Assembly (NCBI GenBank): GCA_030734395.1
Contig: JAUZTG010000012.1
Span: forward strand, 868,001-932,000
DNA: 64,000 nucleotides
Source: Sarocladium kiliense
Taxonomy: Eukaryota; Ascomycota; Sordariomycetes; Hypocreales; Sarocladiaceae
Direction: 5' to 3'
The notes under the pieces are model-generated. The model saw only the letters and a list, made by a program, of their open reading frames with translations, searched no databases and was not told the DNA's origin. The stretch's first letter is position 1; each line of letters begins with the position of its first letter. The position numbers and the translations under genes are program-made. Positions 8,818-21,571 of the stretch are shown here, piece after piece.

Positions 8818-10208
8818 ATGGCTCCGAGCGCCATTTCCCCAGAGCCAGCTCATCAAAATGGTGCTAATCTAGGTCACGTTGATATCTCAACATACAAAGG
8901 CTATGCGTACGTGCACTGGTGGGTAGGCAACGCGAAGCAAGCCGCCTCCTACTATGTCAGTCGCATGGGTTTCAAGAGAACCGCCTATCGTGGCCTTGAG
9001 ACAGGCTCTCGCAGCATCTGCTCTCATGTCGTATCAAATGGGAATGTCACATTCATCCTGAGTTCCCCAATCGTGTCACCTGAACAGGAGGGCGTGACCG
9101 ATGAGGACAGGGCACTTGTGAAGAAGATGCACGCTCATCAGGAGCAGCACGGAGATTCTGTTCAAGGTACGACCAGTCAGTCAAGACGCCTTAGTACAGT
9201 AGCCAACTAACCCTGAAATCAGACGTTGCCTTTGATGTCGAAAACGTTGATAGACTCTTCCAGCACGCCTCAAAGCGAGGAGCCAAAGTCGTGTCGGGTC
9301 CACAAACCCTTCAGGATGAGCACGGCACCGTTCGTCTTGCAACAATATGCACCTACGGAGACACAACTCACACTCTCGTGGACCGTGCAAGTTATAAAGG
9401 CGCCTTTCTTCCCGGTTACCGATCCGAAACTGCTCAAGATCCTATTGCTGCGTATTTGCCTGAGATTTCCTTGGAGGCAATCGACCACTGCGTAGGAAAC
9501 ATGGATTGGGATGGCATGGAGGCCGTGTGTGAATAGTAAGTACTTATCTGGGAAACAATGCCGTGAACGAGCTACTACTGACTACGCAACTAGTTACGAA
9601 AAGGTCCTCGGCTTCCATCGCTTCTGGTCGGTCGACGACAAAGACATCTGCACGTAAGTTGTTCCCGTCCTTGATAAGTCCACTTATCAGTGTCCTAACA
9701 AGTCAACTTTCGTAGGGATTACTCGGCTCTCAAGTCAATTGTGATGTCATCTCCGAATGAGGTGGTCAAGATGCCTATCAATGAGCCGGCAAAGGGCAAG
9801 AAACAGTCTCAAATCGAAGAGTATGTCAAGTTCTACAACGGCGTTGGCGTGCAACACATCGCCCTCCGGACAACCGATATTCTCTCGGCCATTACAAACC
9901 TCAAGGCTCGTGGAGTCGAGTTCATCAAGGTCCCGGAAACATACTACGACGCAATGGAACTCCGCCTTAAAAAGGCTGGTCTCAAGCTCAACGAGGACTT
10001 CCAGGCTATTAAGGACCTGGATATTCTCATCGACTTCGATGAAGGTGGATATCTGCTCCAGCTCTTCACTAAGCATCTGATGGACCGTCCTACAGTCTTC
10101 ATCGAGATTATCCAACGTCACAACTTCAACGGCTTTGGTGCAGGGAACTTCAAGTCATTGTTCGAGGCTATTGAAAGGGAGCAGGAGCTTCGTGGTAACC
10201 TGGTGTAA
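8818..10208 (+). CDS. hpdA: 4-hydroxyphenylpyruvate dioxygenase
   Basis: A non-haem Fe(II) dioxygenase of the vicinal-oxygen-chelate fold; it converts 4-hydroxyphenylpyruvate to homogentisate, the committed step toward pyomelanin. Exons are 8818-9166, 9223-9535, 9594-9653 and 9716-10208, giving 404 aa with frame kept. The three iron-ligand regions are present: IDHCVGNM, GVQHIALRT and VFIEIIQRHNFNGFGAGNFK. The N-terminal VOC half begins GYAYVHWWVGNAKQAASYY. The third exon is only 60 nt. The gene is divergent from hmgA and is the presumed client of the TTC36-like protein encoded about 5 kb away. Confidence 0.97.
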
Positions 10209-11728
10209 CGCGGAAGACAGTACCTATTGTTTGAGCTGGGACGCGACCTGGGGTGAATATCACAACCGCGGCTCCCTACACGACCTGATCGTGCGATGCA
10301 GGCACGTCACTTGGAATTTGTGCATCACGGCTTGTAGAGTAGAATATTGAAAATAAAGGGATTCTGATAAAAAAAAACCTCATCACTCATCATTATGTGA
10401 ATGATGCGACCTATGACTCTGTTCCTGATTGTAGATGGGTGCCTAGGCACCTATGTCTACAGGGTATTCAGTCGGCTGTTGACCGGCTCGGCAATGGCAC
10501 TCGAGGTACCTGTTCTCGCTGATTTTAATAACCACGGGGCAGCCGTGCTAGAAGCGGGGTTGCAGGTCAACCAAGGCCATCCAAACGTGGTCTTAGTACT
10601 GTATGCAGCCACCAAACCAACGATCCTCACCATTGGGCGTCCCGACTTCCATCGGTCGCCAGGTGCGTCATCGGACATCCCAACTGTCATGGGACAAGAC
10701 AAGCATGGAATTCCCCTCCCTCCAGCGAAAACGCGCATATCTCCTTCATTTCTCCATGTTGATCAGGAGCATCCTCTCCGATCCCATCTGATTGACTTTT
10801 CTGTCCCTATTCCATCTAGCTCACAAATCACCTTGTGCACAGATGAGTCTACGATGCGGAATGCCCCCCCCAACTGCATTTTCCCCATCCTTGATTTCAT
10901 GGTAAACCCGGAAAGACGGGACATTTCCTCTCACCGCCTACGCTCACTCGTATACGATGATCCAATAGTCTCCGCGCGCATCCTGAGCCTCAAACCCCCC
11001 CATTCGACGCCCCTTGTTTCCCTGTTCTGGTTCTCCTCCCACATCTGGCACACTTATGACGTCTTCTTCTTCCTCTCAATTCTACACGTCGTTTTATTTT
11101 CTTGGGGATAGAAATGAATAGCTATATGGTGAGCAGTTAAAATATGTTTGGTGGTCTGGTCCACTAAATTACAGATTGCCCATACAACATCTAACTATAA
11201 TATCGGTGGTAATAGTACCGCCAAGCTGGGACACCGCTTGTCGAAAACAGGATGGACGTGTGTGAATCTCGATGCCGGGCATGTGGTTGGATCCTTCGCT
11301 GGAACTGCAGACTTGTTTCGGTTCCTGTCTTGGGTCTGAAGACGTGAATGCCCAGCCAGCCAGTCAGTAGCTTGCTTACCTGGAGGTGTGTACAGGCCCG
11401 GTCCAATCCAATACCTCCGGCAGGCCTAGCTGGACGGGAGAAAGGAGTAAATAGCATGGCATAGCGTCGCATGACCACTGGCTGCCATGCGCAAGGAACG
11501 GGACTCAACCAATGTACCTGAAGCCCGAAGGTGTGGGTGGTGCCAGCGAGACCGACTTATGCGCCTCATCTCGATCGATCGAGCTTGTGCTGGGCGGTAC
11601 TTCGGCGACCACTACATATTTGGTGGAACCGGAGGTACCTTCTCGTCACTGAATGCCGTGCTTCGTCGAAACGTGCGAAACCATGGCAGGCAGGCGGGCA
11701 CAAGCTCCCGGAAAGCCTCTCTTCTGAT
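10209..11728. other. Intergenic region downstream of hpdA, no supported gene
   Basis: It holds the hpdA 3'-UTR and then about 1.3 kb upstream of the hog1 leader. The longest open frame (10401-11111) has no recognisable domain, no protein-like composition and is preceded by an A-run; I do not call it a gene. Nothing else was recognised. Confidence 0.5.
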
Positions 11729-13461
11729 GGTTTCGGGTTGCTCCTGCTCATCCTCGTCTTTTTTTCCTTCTCTCTTGTTCCATCCTCTCAGCAAGCATCC
11801 CATCAGTAACCCCAACTCTCACTCAACCACTTACCTACCTCCTCATTCTGGACAAAAGAAGCCGCCACTCGCTAAAGTACAGGCAAGGCACGGTATTCTA
11901 GAACAACCTCCTCCGATTCGCCTCGATCTACGCTGGTCTTCCCGATTGCCATTCTGACAGGAGTCCCGTTCCGCTAAGGAGCGCACAGCACAAGGGATCG
12001 ACAGGTCCTCCTTCTGGTACTGGTTCAAGCTGTTTTAACAGCCCCTCCCTCTTCATCCTCGGCCTTGTTTTTTTTTGTGGTGTCCTGCTTGCCAGCCAGG
12101 TCTTTCCTCTCAAAACCCCCAAAGCGCGCTGTCAGTCGAACCCTCCTCGCGCTTGGATATTCTCGCTCCATTCATACCTTTGCTTTGCGCTCGACATACC
12201 TCCTCCTACTCTTCCGCTCTCACTCGTGGTAAGTCCATATTTTCGTTTATGTTTGTCTTTGCTGGTGCTTCGGTTGTCCTCGGTGCTGCGTTAAACGACC
12301 GACGGGGATTTGGTGCAGAGCGCATCGGCCCTTGCCGTTTGTCGATCACTGTGATCTGCGACAGTGACGTGAGGGACTCCAGGACGACAGACAACAGCAA
12401 TCAGCGACAACAGGACCGGACAGCGACGGCAATGGCATATGAGCATGAAATCGTGAACACGGTGCATCAATTTCTCCTCTCAAACCAGCTCCTGCCAGCT
12501 GAGATTTTCGACAAGATGCGAGCCGGGCCTTCAGTCACATCACCTTCTCCTGCTGCCAAGTGTCACTGTGGATGATGGATGTCGTCCATATCCAGACGCG
12601 GGCTGAATCCGGCTCTGCGGCCGCGACTCACCGCCAGCCAGGAACCCGAGAGACGACCGATCGATGCGATCACCTCATTCCAGGATCGCGAGGAACGAAA
12701 AGACGACGATTCCGCGACAAAACCACTCTCATACCGGCTCTTGTTGCGCACCACTGATCTGCTCTTCCTGTCCCGTCCTGTCGCGAATCTGTCTTCCCTC
12801 TCATGGTTTGCACTGGATGATTTGCCTGCAGTTCATTGGGTCCATTGCCGTCTGTGACTTGTCGTCACTTTGTGTTTTTATTTGCTCCGTTACTGATGCA
12901 CACGCACTGCTGTTTTCGTATTTGAAGCCCATTTGCTGACCCCAGGGCTCCCCTGCCTTGCTTTCTGCAGGTGCCAGATTCCACCTCAGTGCCCCTCCTC
13001 TCGTCATCACTGCGCTTTGCTGCATTGCCAACCTCGCGCGCTGCCGCCTGAGCCTTTGGAGCTACCCCGCCCACCTCACGACACATCCTCCCACCACCAC
13101 CAAGCCCAAGACGGCCACCACCACCACCAACCCTCACTCCACTACTTTCTCGAACTACTCCCATCAACCGACTTTGTTCGTTCATCCAGCATCTACCACT
13201 CTTATCACTTGAGCCTCGATTACCTCGCGTCCCTATCTCGCTGCGACTTACGACAACATTTTGACCTGCCCTTACGCAACGCGCGGCCCTCCCTCCGATC
13301 CCCCCCGCGTGTTCCCTCTCCGACGCCTCCAGGAGACAAAGCTCCGGCCACGCAGCGACCGACGCAACATCTGATCACATCTTTGCAAGAGACTTTTCTC
13401 CTCGCGCTTTTCCCGTCCTACCAAATACATCTCTAGCGAATCTTCAAATAAATCGTTCATC
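11729..13461 (+). promoter_or_regulatory. Long CT-rich hog1 leader with a probable 5'-UTR intron (12229-12970)
   Basis: A consensus donor GTAAGT lies at 12229-12234. A pyrimidine-rich acceptor CTTTCTGCAG ends at 12970, with a GCTGAC branch-like site about 30 nt before it. The 500 nt before the donor and the 490 nt between the acceptor and the hog1 ATG contain no ATG at all, while the 742 nt between them contain about ten. That contrast is what spliced leader exons flanking an intron would show. Transcription start is not visible. Confidence 0.6.
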
Positions 13462-14955
13462 ATGGCCGAGTTCGTGCGCGCACAGATCTTCGGTACCACA
13501 TTCGAGATCACCTCCAGGTACAGATTCTCCGGATGGCCGGCCTCGCAATTTGCGCCATCATGACCAACAGCCACTAATTCGCATCCCCACAGGTACTCGG
13601 ATCTGCAGCCAGTTGGAATGGGAGCCTTCGGGCTCGTCTGGTATGTCAATCTTCCTTTTCCAGGCCACACGAAGTCTGCCAAAAGAAGTCGATCGCTGAC
13701 CTTGATACCTACAGTTCTGCCCGTGATCAGCTCACCAACCAAAATGTTGCCATCAAGAAGATCATGAAGCCCTTCAGCACACCTGTCCTTGCCAAGCGCA
13801 CATACCGCGAGCTCAAGCTGCTCAAGCATCTTAAGCACGAGAACGTGCGTACTACTCTAATCGCGCAATTGACTCTACGCGCGATGGTCTGACTTTGCTC
13901 CAGGTCATCACCCTCAGCGACATCTTCATCTCACCCCTCGAGGACATGTGAGTAATTGAAACTGTTTCGAACAAGGCGGCATTCACTGATTGATTGTAGC
14001 TACTTCGTCTCAGAGCTGCTCGGCACCGATCTCCACCGTTTACTGACCTCCAGGCCACTGGAGAAGCAGTTCATCCAGTACTTCCTGTATCAAATCATGG
14101 TGCGGCTTCCCCTTTTTACCTCCCGTGAGCGTTTTACTGACAATGGGACAGCGCGGTCTCAAGTACGTGCACTCTGCAGGCGTCGTTCACCGTGACCTGA
14201 AGCCCAGCAACATTCTCGTCAACGAAAACTGCGATTTGAAGATTTGTGATTTCGGTCTTGCCCGTATCCAGGATCCCCAGATGACCGGTTATGTCTCAAC
14301 GAGATACTACCGCGCCCCGGAGATCATGTTGACGTGGCAGAAGTACGATGTCGAAGTTGACATCTGGAGTGCTGGCTGTATTTTCGCTGAGATGTTGGAG
14401 GGCAAGCCACTCTTCCCTGGCAAGGACCATGTGAATCAATTCTCCATCATCACCGAGCTGTTGGGCACGCCACCGGATGATGTTATCAACACCATTGCCA
14501 GCGAAAATGTAAGCGATTACGGAACCATGCAGTAGGCGTCCTTTGCTGACAAATTTTCTAGACGCTGCGCTTTGTCAAGTCACTTCCCAAGCGTGAGAGA
14601 CAACCTCTCAAGAACAAGTTCAAGAACGCCGACCCCTCAGGTAAGGTCCCACCACCCACGAAAATGAAAGGGCAGACATCTAACATAGCCCTTAGCCATC
14701 GATCTCCTCGAAAGCATGCTCGTCTTCGACCCGAAGAAGCGCATCACAGCCACCGAGGCTCTCGCCCACGAATACCTCTCACCTTACCACGATCCTACCG
14801 ACGAGCCAGTTGCTGAGGAGAAGTTCGACTGGAGCTTCAACGATGCCGATCTGCCCACAGACACATGGAAGATTATGATGTACTCCGAGATTCTCGACTA
14901 CCACAATGTCGATGCCAACGAGGCGACGATGGGTGATGGTTTCAACGGACAATAA
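13462..14955 (+). CDS. hog1: HOG1/SakA/OS-2 stress-activated MAP kinase
   Basis: The p38-class MAP kinase of the high-osmolarity pathway, acting in cytoplasm and nucleus. Eight exons: 13462-13517, 13593-13640, 13715-13844, 13904-13947, 14000-14099, 14152-14508, 14562-14640 and 14696-14955, giving exactly 357 aa. Motifs: [11 protein letters not shown] glycine loop, VAIKKI with the ATP lysine, [11 protein letters not shown] catalytic loop, ICDFGLAR, and the activation lip [14 protein letters not shown] with the TGY dual-phosphorylation site that defines the HOG class. The C-terminal common-docking region is in the [10 protein letters not shown] area. The eight-exon structure and short introns are typical of filamentous ascomycete hog1. 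The start follows a long ATG-free leader. Confidence 0.98.
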
Positions 14956-15764
14956 GCGTGCATAATTCGGTGGGAATGTCTTTGTATCGAAGGCCTGCTC
15001 CTGTATTGGGGTTCCCAGTGCCCCAACCCCTTTCGCTTGGCGATCTGGATCGGCATAGAAGGGTTTTGTCAGGCACCTGCGTTTGTGAATTGGAGACGTG
15101 CCTATGGAGTCGGGGGCTTTTCTCTTTTTTTACCTTTTCTTTATTTACGATACCACCAAAGGAAAGGAAAAATACGAACAGACTTTCTTGATCTGGCAGC
15201 CCCCGCGACCGTTTTGGTGCCCTCCACAATCACTCCGCCGTGTTGGGAAGACCTTTGACACTGTTATCATCAGATGGTCCATATTGGAAAGGGAACGGTC
15301 CATTTTATGCAGGTCGGGCAGATGATCATTGCGCTGTGCGCAATTGAGACGAGATACAAAGGTATGCTAAGCAACAAGAGTCATGAAGGGCGGCGTTTTA
15401 GGGAGCCACCTGATTTTTATCTTGAATGACGAGGAATGCGAAGACCCGGGAATCTATAAATAGTTGATACTTGGCGAAATGACATACGTTTCTTTCTAGC
15501 CGAATCACGTTGCGGGTTTGGGTGATTACAAGTTCGTCCATGTGAAGAGAACCTGAACCCATATTATTTGTCCATGATACGTCAAGGTTAGGCTAAAGCT
15601 GATATGTCGAGAGTGATGCTTCATGTCACATATCTATGTTATCGTGTTAACGCGTAAGCGGGCGGAATGACCCGTCACTCAACATGGGATCCTTTCCGAT
15701 GCGTTGTCTATGTGCTGTGCTTTTAGATCTCCAGAATCCTCATATTCAAGCTGGATCCAAGTGA
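14956..15764. other. Convergent 3' regions of hog1 and the ABC transporter
   Basis: 809 bp between two converging stops. Only short, family-less open frames are present. The stretch should hold both 3'-UTRs; no motif was recognised. Confidence 0.6.
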
Positions 15765-18700
15765 TCAACCATCCAAAATGGCCTTCAACTCATCCAGTTC
15801 GCCGCTGTGGTAGATCATGTCGTAAAACTGCCCCTTAGCCTCGTACAGGTCTTTGGGTGAGCCGTATCTGCAAGCGTGTGAGTAGGTAAGCCATAGGAGG
15901 ACAGTGACAAGTAGGGATGGGGAAGATCTTACTCGACGACTTTACCCGCTGCCATGACGACCACGCTGTCGTAGTCGATGATTGTGCGGAGTCTGTGTGC
16001 GATTGTTACGAGTGTTCTGTCTTTACTTCCGTCATCGGCTTCGTCGTCTGAGGCCTCGAGTTCCTGTCGAAGGACTTGTTGGATCCCACGATCTGTCTCG
16101 TAGTCCATACTAGCGGTCGCCTCGTCGAGGAGCATGAGCTTACTGCGACGAATAAGCGCACGACATAGACCTAGGACTTGACGCTGTCCGTGGGAGAAGT
16201 TGTCGCCACCGGCATCGACTTCGGTGTCAAGTTGGATTCCGGATGGTGTAGGAGGTGTGCCGTCTTCGTTGGAGTAAGATGCTAGGCTTGTCTGAGATGG
16301 AGAGGATGGCGTGTCGGCGAACGAGGCTATGCCTCGGCAGTTGTCGAGGGCGCGTCGAAGGACGGTTGGGGAGGCGCGAGACGAAGGGTCGAGATTGGAG
16401 CCGACGGTGCCGCTAAAGAGGACGGGCTCTTGGGGAATGATGGTAAGGGCTTCGCGGAGGCGGCGGCGGGGGATGTGGGTGATGTCTACGCCGTCGTATA
16501 AGATCTGGCCAGTGACGATGTGAGTGAAGCGGAGGAGAGAGAGGACAAGCTAGATGAAGGGGTACTGTTAATACAAAGTTTCCCGCATGCGAGAAGGCCA
16601 GGCTCAAGAACTTACAGTGCTCTTCCCGGATCCAGTACGACCTACAACGGCTACACGCTGGCCAGCCTTGAACTTGAGATTCACATCTGTCAGGATGTTG
16701 GGCCCTTCAGGGTCATAACGAATGGTAACATTGCGAAACTCGATCTCGCCAGTTCGTGGCCAGGCCTTCGGAATAGTGACCGTGGATGCATCATCGGAGT
16801 AGGCCCCTTCGTCTGAGTAGTTTTCATCGTGTTTCTCCTCAGGTTCGAGCTTGACGTATTCTTTGACACGGTGGAACTATAGAGAATCATGGTAAGTATA
16901 CGTCGGAGGTCAAGGCTCCAATCAAGGGTTACGTACGCTTTGCATCTCAACCTCGAGATCGTTCATAGATCGGACAAGAATCAAGATAGTCTGACTCAGG
17001 CCGTTGGCATTGCTGAGGGAGAAACCGACCAGGCCAGCACCGATAGTACCGCTCTTCGAAACGGCAATCATGCCAGCAGCCAAGGACACAAGCGCAGTGA
17101 CAAAGTCAACTCTCACGGCAATCCAGCGGTTGCAGTTATAGTTTGTCTCCGAGGATGCAGACCATACTCTCAACTTCGCCGCGAGCTCCTCCCCGAATGC
17201 CTGTGCCATTCCAGCTCTTGCACGTACGACAGGTAGACCCGCCAACGTGTCACCGAATTGGGAGAACACAGGCGACTGGGCTGACGATGTGAGACGTTTG
17301 ATAATGACGGCCGTTCTGGTGTAGATCTCTCCGAGTGTTACACCAACAAAACAGGCGAATAGGGAAGGAAGCATGAAGATCGGCATGATGGAGCTGATGG
17401 CGGCTACACGGAAGAGGAGCAACATCAGGAAGTCGATACAGTTGCGAAGAAGTCCCGGCAGCACGTTGTCAATGGAGCTCATATCACTCGAGAAGCGGTT
17501 TGTAACTCTGCCAACAGGGATGACCTTAAACCATGAGAGGGAAACTCGCATGATGGCGCGGATGAAGTCGTTGTGGAGTCGGCGGGCAGCACGCCAGGCC
17601 CCGAGCTCGAAGAGGATGATAACGGCGGCATATGAGCCCATCTCAGAGAAAGTGAGGATGGCGAAAAGAGCCATATAGAAGGCAACATTGACGTGTTCCG
17701 AGGTATTGTAAGCATCGGACCAAAGAGAGAGGGCAAAGGTCGCCATGACAGTGAAGACGTTGGAGATGAACATGCAGAATAGAACGAACAGGATGAAGCC
17801 AGGGCTGCCAAAGTAGCCGATATATTGCAAGACTAAACGCGTTAGTTCGAATGTGATTTCGCTAGGTGCGAGAATGGCGGCAACTTACATGTGAGACGGC
17901 TGGCTTTTCCTGACGCTCTCATCTCCTGGTTCACGATGTCTTTGGGTGATTCCTCCTGGGCCACTTTGGTCGGATCATTCAGAGAGTCACCATTGGCTTC
18001 AACTTCGGGTTCCGGCTGAGAATCAACTTGAGTATCATCGCCATCGTCGTCCTCATCATCGTTACCTCCCAATACCTCAGCAATTGCAATTGGCTTCCTA
18101 ACGACGCCAATGTTGGGCTCGCAACTCTTCACTCTACCATCTTCAAGCACGACCGAAAGATCTCCCTGCTCAGCGATCCATGGAATCTGCGTCACCAGCA
18201 CTGTTGTACGGTCCTTCAGTAGATCACTGCAAAAGCAGTGCTTCCAGACTCCAGCTGCCGTCTTGGCATCGAGTGCGGAGAAGATGTCGTCGAGGAGCAG
18301 GACAGGTGCCTTGGAGTATAGGGCGCGAGCAAGGGCAACGCGGGCTTTCTGCCCACCAGACAAGGATGTTCCGTTCTCGCCAATGATGGTGAGATCACCA
18401 TGGGAAACTTCCCGCAGATCGGGCTGGAGACAACAAGCGCTGAGGATCCTGTCGTATCGGACCTGCTCGAATTCACTGCCGAACAGGATGTTGGCTTTAA
18501 TGGTGTCGTTTTGAAGCCAAGCTGACTGCGAGGCGAAGGCCACATCCTCTGGCTTGGTGACCTGACCAGCTTCGAGATAGGTCTCGCCGAGGATACCTAG
18601 CAGGAGGGTGGACTTGCCAGCGCCGCTTTGACCTGTAATAACGTTGAGACCGCCCTCGACGAAGTTGATTGAAATGTCTTCGAGCCTGAAGGTTGCCTTC

Positions 18701-20643
18701 TTGGTCCTCCGAAACGCCGCATTCTCAATACGAAGAGGGCCAACGGGGTACTGGACGAGAGGCACCGCGTTTTCGAAGTATTTGTCCAGCCGACCAAGAC
18801 TGACCAACGCACCGGCAAAGTTTCGTGAAAATGCACTGATTTGCATGATGTTACGCCGGATGTTCTTCACTAGCAAAATCGTGGTGAACGCAGTGGAAGC
18901 ATCGAGTTGCTTTCGACTTACACCCACGTGCAGACCAAACATAACGAGAAGAGCCAGGTAGGGGAAGACCTGCGTGACTTGGTTGACAAGAGTTTGTATC
19001 AGCGCGACTCTCCAGAGCTGCTTCTGTTCGGCAGCACGGGTTTCGATGATTCTCTCTGTGATGGGCGTCTCCCATGCAAAGTACTTGATGGCGCGAATGG
19101 AAGCGAGATATTCGGTTACAAGGGAAATGCGGGCATCCTGTGCCTTTCGCACACGGCGCTGGGCGTAATACATGAGCTTCCCAAGCCAGAACGAGATGGG
19201 AGCCCCCAGAACCAAGACTACAGCTCCCACGACGGACACCCAGCCGAGCATTGCATATAATCCCAAAAATGAGATGACGGTTCCTGCCGGAATACCAGCG
19301 AGAACTTGAACCAAATCGCGCGAGCGGAAAACGGCATCGACGTCCGCTGCCATGAGGTTCGCTAGTCGGCCCGCTGAGGTTGTTTTGACAGGAGTCTTTT
19401 GTCCTTTGGCAGCATCCGCAGGATCCATATCCTTCAAAGCGAATGGATCTTCTTCCATCTCCATTGTTGAGAGCGCCTTGACGTATAGTTCAAGTGTCAT
19501 AGCGGACTTGATTCGGACGATGAGTCGTGTTGCCACGAAGACATATTGTTGAAACAGCAGAGACCGGAGAAGGGGCCCGGAAAAGAGCAGAGCCAGCCAG
19601 ACACCTGGGTGATATGTTGCCTCTAGGGGGTTGGAGAGGTATTCGAGCAAGCGGTACATGCCGTATGGAGCAATGTTCTCGACAATGAATGCGAGGCAGA
19701 TCCAGAAAGACATTAAAGAAAGCTCGGTTCGTTGGAAGCGTAGCGTGGTCCAAAGTGTACTGCCTGCTATTGAACGCGCAGTCTGGATCTTGTGCAAGAG
19801 GTGCAATGGCTCGTCGTACCATGCCAGACGCGGGATCGAGGACATGTCAAGCTCGCCCTTGAGCCCCTTCCAGATGATCGGAGACAGCCAGTTGTAAGTG
19901 CAATAGTAGTTGAGCCAACTGCATGTCTCCTCAGTGGCAGGCTCCTTCTCCGGCTCACGGTAGCTACTAGGAATTTCGCTGTGCGCTGGAGGAGGCGTCC
20001 ATTCTCGCGGGGTGTTGACTGCGAGTAGGAATGCGGCCAAGAGACTGGCAACTGTTCCAACAGCGCCGACTGGTCTTTCGCAACGGACTTCCATTTGGAC
20101 GCAGGGTAGGAATTGACCGACAATTAGGAAAACCAATGAGAGGGTGAGACAAAAGTTGACATGATGCAGAGCAATGTGACGCCATCTCAGGTGATTGATC
20201 AAGCGACTGAGGCCCAGCACGAAGGCATATGCAACAAGGACGAGGGTGACTAGGTGAATCCGGCCGTCGACGAAAGCTATGGCGGCGAAAGCTAGAGATG
20301 CGATGCGAGCGCTTTGTGAAAGAAACTCATATTGCCAGCGAATGCGAGCTGCCTTTGCTTGGAAGCCCGGGGAGGTCTTAGGTCCCGTAATGAGCTGAAG
20401 GGATAATACAAGGACTGAGAAGGCAAGAACAATGAGCTGCGGGATGCCAGAGCGAGCGAACGAGGACAAGTTGTCGATCCATGGTTCAAGAGTGACGTCT
20501 TCGGGACGTGATCTACCTCCTCATTAGTCGAGCTTCACACAATGTTCTAGGAAGACCTACGAAGCCGTGAGATCCGGTTCAGATTGATCAAAGACGAAAG
20601 GCGAGAACTCGAGCCGTCCAAAGCGATGAATAATGACGTCCAT
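15765..20643 (-). CDS. ABCC-family full ABC transporter (MRP/Ybt1-like)
   Basis: A membrane exporter with two membrane domains and two nucleotide-binding domains; relatives move conjugates, bile acids or drugs across vacuolar or plasma membranes (the substrate here is unknown). Exons on the minus strand: 20561-20643, 17889-20512, 16937-17832, 16616-16876, 15933-16549 and 15765-15867, giving 1527 aa with frame kept throughout. An N-terminal hydrophobic block (TMD0-like) precedes the core. NBD1 has GQSGAGKST, LSGGQKAR and LLLDDIFSALD, with Asp in place of the catalytic Glu, as is usual for ABCC NBD1. A very acidic linker (about residues 835-860) follows. NBD2 has GRTGSGKST, the unusual signature FSHGQRQ, and LMLLDEATASMD with a proper Glu. 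ATP hydrolysis is therefore expected at one site. Confidence 0.94.
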
Positions 20644-21571
20644 CTGGTGCGCCTAGGTGTGGTATTGTCTATCGAAGCGCGAGCCGGAAAACGCAACTTG
20701 TAAAATTTCCGGAAACCAGAGAAGAGGCAGACACAGACACAGATGAAGAGCGAGAGAACCCTGCTGTTGAAGCCATCTATCTAGGGTGACAGAGGAGGGA
20801 AAAACAGAAATTGGGGCGGAGCAACGCGCGGATGAGGCGAGGGCAGATCGGTGTGAAGATGCAAAGGTGGTGGTGGTGAGGCGAGACGGAAGTTGGGTGC
20901 CGAGAGAGGAACTCTTGTACAAAGGACCAACGGACGGCCCCACCAACATCAGGTACCCGCGGGATGGCGCGATAAGGGGTGGTTCTCCAGCACGACTCTG
21001 CCTCCGATTTGCGTATTTCTTTCTTGCCATGGATCGAGCAGACGCCTGTTTATGCCATCACTTCATTCGCGACTGAGATGCATGCGGTGAGTGGCTGATG
21101 CGCTGCGGCCCAACAGCACCATTCACCTGCACCCGGCATCGGGAGACCGCTCCCCGGCCAAGACTCCGGCACCGGCGTCGGTGGGCGGTAGGGGCCCGGG
21201 GATGCAGGCGGCGGATGCACCTTCACCGACAAAAGCGCTACAGGGCTTGTCATATCTGGCACATAATAACACGCTGCAGGGAGCACCTGGCTTTGCTTTT
21301 GCTCATCCGGGGCTTTTGTTTGAGCTTAGCTGGATTCGAGCTTGTGACCTTGATGTGTTGCAGCGAGTTTGAAGTAAGCTCTGAGGAGACAGGTGGGTAT
21401 GCAGAGACCGACCTCATGTGGTCTTGTCCGTTATTCATCGACGCATTGCTTTGCAACACTATTGCTTCTCCAATGATACTGGCAGAAAGCGATGGAGACT
21501 CACTACCTCGACGGCCCCTTGTCCGGCCTCAACCAGCGAGCTCTCAAACTTCAACACACTGGTATCGTACA
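20644..21571. other. Upstream region of the ABC transporter and 3' flank of the AcpS gene
   Basis: 928 bp with no supported gene. Open frames here run into the antisense of the AcpS gene. No regulatory motif stood out. Confidence 0.5.

Noticed and set aside
10401..11111. 236-aa frame downstream of hpdA
   Set aside because: No domain, no protein-like pattern, no good splice or start context; most likely chance.
12075..12575. 166-aa frame upstream of hog1
   Set aside because: It overlaps the predicted 5'-UTR intron and begins without an ATG-dependent family start; its ATGs fall in the block expected to be spliced out.
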